Assembly: GCA_963691705.1 (NCBI GenBank)
Contig: OY829539.1
Span: 56,332,327-56,396,326, forward strand
Length of the DNA: 64,000 nucleotides
DNA from: Viola odorata
Taxonomy: Eukaryota > Streptophyta > Magnoliopsida > Malpighiales > Violaceae
Reading direction: 5' to 3'
In this document: one piece after another, positions 55,601 to 64,000 of the stretch
Numbering within the stretch: position 1 is the stretch's first letter
Layout: the number at the start of each line of letters is the position of its first letter
Translations under genes and position numbers: made by a program
The notes under the pieces: model-generated
The model's database searches: none
The model's input: the letters and a program-made list of their open reading frames with translations, nothing else
Told to the model about the DNA's origin: nothing

Positions 55601-58600
55601 TTTTGATCACCTAATGAGAGATTTCTGACTAGATTTAGAAAGATTCGTAGTTGTATATAACTTGTAAAACATTTCTCAGGTTTTGAGTATCACATGAAAA
55701 TAATTCTGACCATATGTAGAGTGCTGCAGTCTGTTCAATTTATTTCATTATTACTTTTTTTTATAAATTTTATATTGCCTGCTTTTTTACTTCAAATATT
55801 GATTAGTAGTGGTTCCATAAGGTTCTATTTTTTCTTTCTTTTTTTCAACTTTTGTTTCCCTTTCTCCATAGATTTGTCGCTGTGTAAGATGGCTTAACTG
55901 CACGAAATCTGTAGCTGACCTTTGCATGATGTAATTCTTATCGTAATAAGCATATGATGTTTGCAGGATGCTATGGAGAAGGCAATTAAGAACAAAGTTG
56001 CTAAAGCTGTTGTGCCAGCAATTGATGTCATGTTTCAGGCCTTAAGGTTTAATTCACTAAATTTGTAGATTGCAAAGCTTTGTTTCTTCATGTACTGTTT
56101 GCCTAATTTCCCAGGTTCTGTTCTTACTGTGATTAGTGACTTTGGATCCAAAGTTGTTCCACCAAAGAGGATTCTGAAGATGCTTCCAGAGTTGTTTGAC
56201 CATCAGGATCAAAATGTCCGTGCATCCTCTAAAGGACTGACTCTTGAGCTCTGTCGTTGGATTGGGAAAGATCCAGTGAAATCAATATTGTTCGAGAAGA
56301 TGCGAGATACTATGGTATGACAGTCTGATGCGTTGAATTGTATGCTAGTAATACATTTCCCAGTTACTTGTGCATTATATTAAGTCAGTTTATTCTCTTC
56401 TTGAAGAAAAAAGAGCTGGAGGCTGAGCTTGTCAATGTTACAGGGACGGCAAGGCCATCACGCAAGATTAGGTAACTGTAATGAGTAGGCTTTGTCATGC
56501 TTTATTTGATTTTTCTTTTATGTTACCATTGAGCCCTTAGGTCTTTTTGTTTTCTCCTACTTGATCTTTGACTTGAAATTGTATCTGGCTTTTATTTGAC
56601 ATTTCCATTTTTATTGCCTTTGTAATTTAAATACTTTTTTCTTATTAAGGCAAAATTTGTTTATAAATGGAATGTCTATATGCCTCGAGCTGATATCCTT
56701 CCTTGACTGCCATAGTGTTGCATGTTTATTGTCTCTGATTAATGGAGTTGAGCTTCAGGTGTGCAATTATGCTCTTGGTACTCCATGTACTCTTTGCTTT
56801 GTTTGTAAGAAGTACTTGTGACTTTTAAGCCACTGGGGTAGCACCAGTGGTGAGGGGTTAGGGATCTCTTAAGATGTCAAGGGTTAGTCTTTTGTTTATC
56901 AAAAAATAGTAGTTACGTCTTCTCTCTTTCCTTTCGTTCCCCTAGTTGTTAGTCATTTGTTTGAATGTTCTGCTTTGGGTCTTTGGCATGCAAAACTAGG
57001 ACTTGTAATCTATGATCTAGTTCTCCCTTCTTTTAGAAGAACCATGGATTTAGAAGCTCATAGAAATTGACGTGTAGGTTATTCATGTGAATGCTTCATG
57101 CCTTGTATCTGGAAATTGTACTGGCTATTTGTTGTGTCATTACTGTTGAACTTTGAGCATCTCGGTGATTGACTTGTTACTAATCATTTGTGTATTGTTG
57201 CTCAGTGCTGATGGTGGCACTCCCCTTTATGAATTAGTTATATTAGAATATGCACCTTTTGGAAGTCTGTTTTATCTTTAACTTGTTATTATGCACTCAT
57301 GATTAGATCTGAGCAAGACAAGGAACCGGAGCCTGAAAGTGCATCAGAAACTGCGGGTCCTGGCCATTCAGAAGAAGTGGCTGTTGATGGTATGCTATGG
57401 ATCCACTTATTGTTATTTTAGTCTTCTCATCATTAATTGATTCATACATTTTCTTATTCGGCATGTGTCAATTATCAGCTCCCGCGGAAATAGATGAATA
57501 TGAGCTTGTTGATCCTGTTGATATTTTGACTCCTTTGGAGAAGTCTGGATTTTGGGATGGAGTGGTCAGTGCTATCAAATCTTATTACTGTTGTTGGACC
57601 ATCCAGTGGTTGATTTCAGTTTTCAATAGTGTAAAACCTGTTGCTTATCGCTGTGTAACAATTGTTTGTGCTTGCAGAAAGCTACCAAGTGGTCAGAAAG
57701 AAAGGAGGCTGTTGCAGAACTGACCAAGCTTGCTTCCACAAAAAGGATAGCACCAGGTGATTTCTCAGAAATTTGCCGTACATTGAAGAAGGTATTTTTA
57801 TTTCTTTAGCGGAGCTATTATTTTTTAATTTTAATCTTTCTTTTTGAGACATGGCCCATGTATTGGCAACAAGATGGCTAGACTGAATTGGCACCCTTTT
57901 CTTTGGGTGAGAGCATGATTAGTTCAATATGGAATTGTTTATGTAGCATTGTACTCTTTTCTGTTACTTTAGGGAATGAAACACAGATGAGAATTGGTTC
58001 TGGATTTGAGTATTATAAAGGTTCTTAATTGACTTCTGGGTTGGCCAGTTCCTTGCCATATTTTTTCTTGTTATGATGGGTAAAGAGTTTTAGTTATTGG
58101 ACTCTTGGATTCCTTTTTCAGGCCTTCAATCTTATCTTAACACGTTCTGATTTAAAACTTGGAATCAATGTCCAAACACGGGAATTAACACAGATATATA
58201 TATATATATATATATAAAAATACAGAACAGGGTCCGGCAGGAAATTTACAGTCACCGGTTTGACTATTCTCTCTTTTTTTTTTTTATTTATTTTTTATTT
58301 ATATATATATATGGGCTTCTGTTTAAGTGAGGGGGAACTAAGAGGCTACGAGAACTGGAAACTAGAGAGAGATTTTAGTGAGACATGTATATATATATAT
58401 ATATATATGGAGTTTGATGTTGGTTCTTTGTTTTTATTTCGTGGTTGCTTACTGTAGTGGATTGCCTGAATCTACCATGTTCAATACCTTGTAGTTATGC
58501 AACACTGTGTTTTACATTTTGCTGGTTTAATTGAGCCCATTTTTGTTGCTGTTTACTGGGGTAGGCTAACTATTAAGATGTCGATTTAGATGATGATTTT

Positions 58601-61600
58601 CAAAACCCCAGTAATCCAAATTAGCTGCATTAGTGTAAAAAAGTCTACTGTAGTCCTGTTATGTTAACATGCCATTTTAAAAGGAAGGAAGTGTCATCTC
58701 TAGATACTGTTAGTAGATTTAATGATTATAATGTCATTTAAAGTTGAAGAGGAAGAGCGACATATACCTTTACCAATTCATGGCTCAATATCTTTCGGGC
58801 CTTTTTCAAATTCATGTGCGGACATGAATTGTTCGTTTGAGCTCTTGACTTTTAAATGTTGGCCATAGAAACTTTTTTTAGGTAGTTCAGTGGATTTAAC
58901 TATTAACTAGAAACTCTGCAGTTGATCATCCGATGTAATTGTCAGTGTTATTCTGTACGTAAGATCCATATTATTGTTTGCTAATTGTTTTCATTTTGTA
59001 TATATTTTGCTGGACTTTATTGCATCCACAAATTAGTGACCTAAATGGTATATCTATAAGCGAGGGCCTTGAGTAGAATATGCATGTCTCGTGTGTTTAT
59101 ATCTGTATCGATAATTTTATTTTACTTCCTTGGTCTTAGATGGTTGATGATGAACTTTGTTGTTGGGACAGTGAGTAAAAGTTTCACAATGTTTCTGGCT
59201 GCAGCTTATCACAGATGTCAATATTGCTGTTGCTGTTGAAGCCATCCAAGCTATTGGCAATCTTGCACGTGGTTTAAGGACCCATTTTTCTGCAAGTTCA
59301 CGCTTCTTATTGCCGGTTTTACTTGTAAGTTCAACTTTCACTTGAAATAACTTTATGCTGTTCAAATCCACCTGCACTGGTCTGCTGAACAATATGATGC
59401 TGTTGCATGTAGGCCTTAGTATCATGAACAAATGTCGTAAGGGTGAGCTTTTCACCAGCAAGCTTATCTTTTTTTGCATACAGAAGTATTACCTCATGCG
59501 TTATTAGGTTTTCGATAGGAATCATATCCTGCTTTATTGCTTTAAAAATCTTATAATTCTGAAATTACCAATTTTGAGAATAGAATATTTTGCTGAGAGA
59601 AACATAATAATGTACTAGTGTCTAATATTTTCATTTGCATCTTTTCTATACTTTTGTGACATAAGTTAGTCTGTGTAGTATCTTTTATAATATTTTATTA
59701 TATCATGTTCGTGCTGTTGTTTTGAATGTTGTTGTGTCTGACCTTTGATTATTGTGCTGTTACAGTTTGGTGTCTTTTTTTGAGGGGCAATGTATAACAT
59801 ATACATGTATGCACACATCTTTTGTTATTGTCTAAACCTACTTTTCCACGTGTATAAAGTAAAACTTTGCGTTTTGCTTACTTTGTTCTTGGTTTGAGTA
59901 ATTTGATCTGTTGGTTGAAGAATCCCGGACATTTTCCTTAAAACTCTCATTTTATATCCACCTTAACCTGTCCTTTTCTGGTATGCATGAAATGACATGG
60001 GAATTAGGAGAAGTATATGAAATGAGATGACCCTATTGTGAGAATAAGTACAGCTCTATCTAAAGAAGACACTCATTCTCTGTTGTAGGCCAGGATGCAT
60101 ACTGAATTAGATCTTTGTATGTGGGTATCTATATGAACATTGTGTGATGCTTCTGTTTTCTAATTTATACTTCTTCCATGCTCCTATCACCTGTTGATTT
60201 ATACTATTTAGTGTGTTTGCACATGTGTGTGTGTGCATGTGCTCATGCACATTCATATGCTGATCAATCTGTCTGTCATGTGCATGTTTCTTTTATGTAT
60301 GCGCTTTGATATTTATGTATGTATGTTGTATGGGTGTAAGTGCATACTGTGCGAAAGCATATGAACTTACTGTAGTATCTTACTTGGCTGATATTGCTTC
60401 TTCTTTTCTCTCTTAAAGGATAAATTGAAAGAGAAAAAACCAACTCTGGCAGATGCGCTTACTCAAACCCTCCAAGCAGTGCATAAGGCTGGGTGTTTAA
60501 ATCTTGCTGACATTTTAGAAGGTAAGTTTACTTGTTAATTCCAAGAAAATTTATATACCTTGTATCTGTTGTTGGATGTCCGTTTCTTGACTGGGAAATT
60601 GTTTTGTATGTTTGTTGCAGCACGTTTTATTTTTTCTTCCCTTGCACTGCTTGGGGCTTCTCCTATACAGTTTGCTATTTTGAGTCACTTGCTTTGGTTG
60701 TCTTATTGAATATTGTTTTTTTGCAGATATTAAGACAGCAGTTAAGAATAAAGTTCCTCTTGTTCGCTCATTAACCTTAAATTGGGTGACGTTTTGTATA
60801 GAAACAAGTAACAAGAACCTTATTCTAAAGGTGCATAAGGAGTACGTCCCTATCTGTATGGAGGTTAGTGCAAGCTACTCAATATCTCGATTTGACTACC
60901 TTCAGTTTTAAACATGATTTATCTTCGTGCATTCTGCACCCCTGCCGTTTTTATTGCACGACTCAGCTTTGAGGACATGGCAGTGATGCATCTTCACTTT
61001 ATGAAAGTGAGCTATTAGCCTATTATAATAATTCTGACGCATGGTCTTGAAGGTGATAAAAGAACATAATAAGTTTGACAGTTTGAATTTGCAAACTTAA
61101 CTTTCGGCCAAGATTTTGCTGGGCGCATCGTCTGTTGACCTTTTAGCATGCTTGTTGGTTGCAGAGTTATGCATTGATGCGTTGTTGTGAGCACGAGTGT
61201 TCTATTCCTACTGCCTTTCGTACTGAACAGAATAACTAAAATTTAATGTGCAAAGTTAGTTCTCAGACGAATTTCTTTTTGACAAGCTTAACAATTTGAA
61301 TTTGCAAAATTAACTTTGGACCAAAATTGTGCTAGGCTTATCATTTCTTGACCTTTTAGCCAGATTTTCATTGCAGAGTCATGCATTGCTGCATTGTTGT
61401 GAGCATGTGTGGTTTTTGTTCATTTGCTGCTGTTAGTTCTCAACAGAATAACTTACACTTGATGATGTTTGAATGATGGGACTTCTGACGTGTCTGAATG
61501 TAGTGTCTGAATGATATGACTCCTGATGTGAGGGATTCAGCCTTTTTGGCTTTGGCAGCAATAGCTAAGGTAGTGTTTTTCTCTCTCTTTCTTTTTGAGG

Positions 61601-63986
61601 TAAATTTTGAAATTATTGTTTGAAACTTGTGCTGTTTTAACATTTCCATTATTTGGTAGTCGGTTGGCATGAGGCCTCTGGAGAGATCACTAGAGAAACT
61701 TGATGATGTAAGGAGGAAGAAGCTATCTGAAATGATTGTGGGTTCAGGAGGTGGTGGGTCAGCTGGTGCAAACACTGGTTAGTAGATTTATGTTTGTACC
61801 TCTTGTAATTCTGATAATGAATCGAGGCTTATAGAATATTCAATTTCTGTGCATTTAGCAGTACTGTATTTTGTTGTGACAGGATCAGCAACAGTTCAAG
61901 CTGCCAGTGGGTCTGTGTCTTCTATTGAGGTGAATTTGTGGTTTTCTTTCAAGATGTAATTAACTTGGTTGTTGACATTATTGTTGGTCTTCTTTCTCAA
62001 CGTTATTACTTGTTTGTCCTCTATTGAGGTGAATTTGTGGTCTTCTTTCTCAGTCTGTAAGTGGATAAATTTTATTTGAATGCTTATAATATCTGACACC
62101 TTTGTTCATGGAAGCACAACAGAAACCCTTTTGAGATTCATGCACCTGGTGTTTACTTTCTGTAAATAAATATTTTTGTTCAATATTTAGGTGCTATAGT
62201 GCACCTCACTTCATTCTGTGACACCTGTTTGCAGACATCTGAATTTGTTAGAAAGTCGGCTGCAAGCTTGCTAAGCGGAAAGAGACCTTCTCCAGCTGCT
62301 GTGAGTTTTTCTGTTGTTTTACTCCCTCCATTCATTGAATAATGTCATTTTAACTGATATTGAACGGTTTTTTTAGTACCTTTTTAATTTTCCAACAAAA
62401 ATTTAGCCAATAAGAGGTTAACATGCTCCTTAATTTATGTCAATGATGAAAGAGACTTTTGTTGATTGGGTATTAGATACATGGGAAACATAAAATGACA
62501 TTTTATATGGATGGAATTTTTTGGCTCCAATGACATTTTATATGGAATGGAGGGAGTAGGTTTTGTATTGCCAATTTTATGGCAAGGACGATTCATGATC
62601 ATGATGTTCGTTTTATCAGCCTGCCACCAAAAAAGCGGGACCTGCAAAGTCCGGCGCCAACAAGAAAGATGGGGCTGGGCGGCCAGAAAGTTCAAAAGCT
62701 GTTGAACCACCTGAAGATGTTGAGGTGAGCCAGTGGACTAGTCTTTGAGCACTAGATTGATGATTTTCTTTCACCAACTGTTTTGGGGATCATAATGTAC
62801 ATATTCTCTGCTTGGTTTGATGTTTGTAGCCATCAGAGATGAGTCTTGAGGAGATTGAGAGCAGACTAGGCTCTCTTATACAGACAGATACACTTTCTCT
62901 ACTGAAGAGCACTGTTTGGAAAGAACGGCTTGAAGGTGTGACTTCACATCTGTCTTAGTTTACTAATAATGTGGGAATGTATAATAATAAATTATAGAAT
63001 TGGCTAATCTTTGATAACATGCTTCTTGGGGTATTCTGATGTAATGTTCCCTTCTCTAATTTGAAACTGAAGTCTGTTTTTTTGTTCATAGTGTCTGTCA
63101 GTTTCTAAGTTGAGCTCATGATTAAACTTGAAACATGGTCAGTAGCATTTTATAAATTAAATGCTTTTGTTTGGCTGATTGCTTCGAACATATTTATTTT
63201 TTATACATGAGAAGCACTGTTTTTGAGAATTATATATTTCCTCATTTATGGTATTTACAAACTAATCTTACATGCTGCCTGACGAAATATATCCTTATTA
63301 TTTTAAACAGTGGCCATCTTCATTTTTTTTTTTGTTACTTGTCTGCTTTGCTTTTAATTATTTTTTGAATCAGTAAGAAAAATATAATGGTCGAACCCTT
63401 GATTTATTGCAGCAATTTCATCATTGAAAGTACAAGTTGAAGGATTAGCAAGCCTTGATCAGTCAGTGGAGATTTTGATTCGTTTACTTTGTTCTGTCCC
63501 TGGTTGGAGTGAGAAAAACGTTCAGGTAATTGAGATGTTGCCATATTTTTCTGAAGTCTTTGTTGCTTTTATGGTTCTGTAACGTTAAAATTATTGAGCA
63601 ATTTAAATCAAAATGCAGGTTCAGCAACAGGTCATTGAAGTTGTTACTCACCTAGCCTCAACTGCGTCTAAATTTCCTAAGAAATGTGTAGTCCTCTGCC
63701 TTCAGGGTGAGTATTTGGTACTAGAATCTTGGTATTTTCTTTTTAAGTGAGTGCAGGTACCTTTCAGAAATTTATTTCAGATCACAATCGTGCTATGCGG
63801 ATTAGTTCCCTCTGTCCTTAGAACTGCATAAAACTTTCCGTAGTCTCGTTTTAGCTCAACTGGCTCTCTCATGACTGCTTGCCAGGTTTAAGTGAACGGG
63901 TTGCGGACATCAAAACTCGAGCTCATGCCATGAAATGCCTCACCTCCTTCTCTGAAGCTGTAGGTCCTGGATTTGTTTTTGAAAGA
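52696..63986 (+). CDS. MOR1: MOR1/GEM1, XMAP215-family microtubule polymerase, 5' part (21 exons)
   Basis: Exons: 52696-52855, 52998-53103, 53202-53325, 55967-56046, 56137-56314, 56407-56471, 57307-57389, 57479-57564, 57678-57791, 59205-59324, 60419-60521, 60727-60863, 61504-61569, 61660-61777, 61883-61929, 62235-62300, 62620-62724, 62830-62935, 63413-63525, 63619-63706, 63886-63986. All borders are GT/AG and the phases join to 722 codons without a stop. The start MSEEEKLLKEAKKLPWEDRL matches the family start. TOG1 covers about 1-230 (NAPVQEKALDALIAFLRAAD, VPPKRILKMLPELFDHQDQN), a short acidic linker about 238-280, TOG2 about 281-505 (PLEKSGFWDGVKATKWSERK), a Lys/Ser/Ala/Gly-rich linker about 500-590 (SGKRPSPAA) and the start of TOG3 from about 591. 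TOG domains bind tubulin dimers and speed microtubule growth; MOR1 organises cortical arrays, spindles and phragmoplasts. The full protein is about 1,980 residues, so roughly 63% lies beyond the window. Neighbours are transposons only. Confidence 0.96.
53326..55966 (+). other. Large intron 3 of MOR1 (2.6 kb)
   Basis: No exon or transposon end is recognised. The frame at 53673-53927 on the minus strand has no support. Its border sequences are GTATGC and TTTGCAG. Confidence 0.7.
56826..56915 (+). mobile_element. Possible SINE remnant in a MOR1 intron
   Basis: The stretch GGGGTAGCACCAGTGGTGAG resembles the tRNA-derived A box of plant SINEs (TRGC--AGTGG), and about 35 bases on, GATGTCAAGGGTTAG could be a worn B box region; TTTATCAAAAAA follows. 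Short and degenerate, with no target duplication found. Confidence 0.25.
58190..58412. repeat. Cluster of (TA)n microsatellites in a MOR1 intron
   Basis: Three TA runs lie at about 58194-58215, 58297-58312 and 58387-58409, within the intron between exons 9 and 10. They are likely length-variable. No other function is suggested. Confidence 0.9.
61075..61460. repeat. Direct duplication of about 200 bp in a MOR1 intron
   Basis: Copy 1 around 61076-61240 and copy 2 around 61288-61455 share TTTGAATTTGCAAA, TGACCTTTTAGC, GCAGAGT-ATGCATTG, TTGTTGTGAGCA and GAACAGAATAACT-like words in the same order, offset 213 bases. It lies in the intron before exon 13. Confidence 0.85.
62332..62556. mobile_element. 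Stowaway-type MITE in a MOR1 intron, 225 bp
   Basis: Ends CTCCCTCCATTCATTGAATA and, on the minus strand, CTCCCTCCATTCCATATAAA, flanked by TA (62330-62331 and 62557-62558). It begins 32 bases after the donor of exon 16 and ends about 63 bases before exon 17, so it makes up most of that intron. The exons on both sides are intact. Confidence 0.92.
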
Positions 63987-64000
63987 GTAAGTATACTTGC

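Overview
The window is nuclear DNA of a flowering plant, most likely a eudicot. The evidence is intron-rich genes with plant-specific families (ASPG-type aspartic protease, GRX-like zinc-knuckle protein, LxLxL/EAR repressor, MOR1/GEM1), AT-rich intergenic DNA, and plant-type Stowaway, Harbinger, Mutator, hAT, CACTA, LINE and LTR elements. The species cannot be fixed from this sequence.

Four host genes are supported. (1) 5452-6936, minus: an intronless secreted A1 aspartic protease of the ASPG1 type. (2) 13147-14127, minus: an intronless glutaredoxin-like protein with a C-terminal cysteine knuckle. (3) 21493-22525, plus: a two-exon small zinc-ribbon/EAR-motif protein resembling GIR1. (4) 52696 to beyond the right edge, plus: the first 21 coding exons (722 codons) of MOR1/GEM1, the XMAP215-family TOG-domain microtubule polymerase. 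They look like independent loci; nothing suggests a cluster or shared pathway.

The rest is mostly transposons and their debris, and many ends can be fixed by target-site duplications (TSDs). From left to right: an LTR-like segment (1-1540) and a CACTA terminus (ending 2161); Stowaway elements (4220-4451, 7912-8172); a deleted hAT element with a BED-finger transposase exon (8763-11181); a Harbinger-type element that seems to have captured part of a TIC22-like gene (14712-16509); two hAT MITEs with perfect 8-bp TSDs (19890-20532, 20788-21199); a 5'-truncated LINE with a 14-bp TSD and a 35-nt G run (25406-26810); Harbinger MITEs (27087-27687, 33070-33524); a Stowaway split by an LTR-like insertion (28097-29831); a further LTR-like segment (30160-31540); and a probable larger Stowaway (31958-32634).

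At 33690-39594 lies a tandem array of about 820-bp degenerate subtilase fragments. A LINE interrupts one unit, and a 1.78-kb Mutator-like element sits inside that LINE. At 43520-49623 is a 6.1-kb PIF/Harbinger element with both expected genes (Myb/SANT-like ORF1 and DDE transposase), inactivated by at least one in-frame stop. At 49922-51579 is a Mutator-like element with terminal inverted repeats of about 419 bp. A Stowaway lies just upstream of MOR1 (52163-52395) and another in a MOR1 intron (62332-62556).

I found no convincing new defence-like or metabolic system. The most notable items are the TIC22-like gene capture, the nested subtilase/LINE/Mutator array, the nearly complete Harbinger with related MITEs nearby, and the very-long-TIR Mutator element. 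Family assignments rest on motif recognition by eye; no database search was run.
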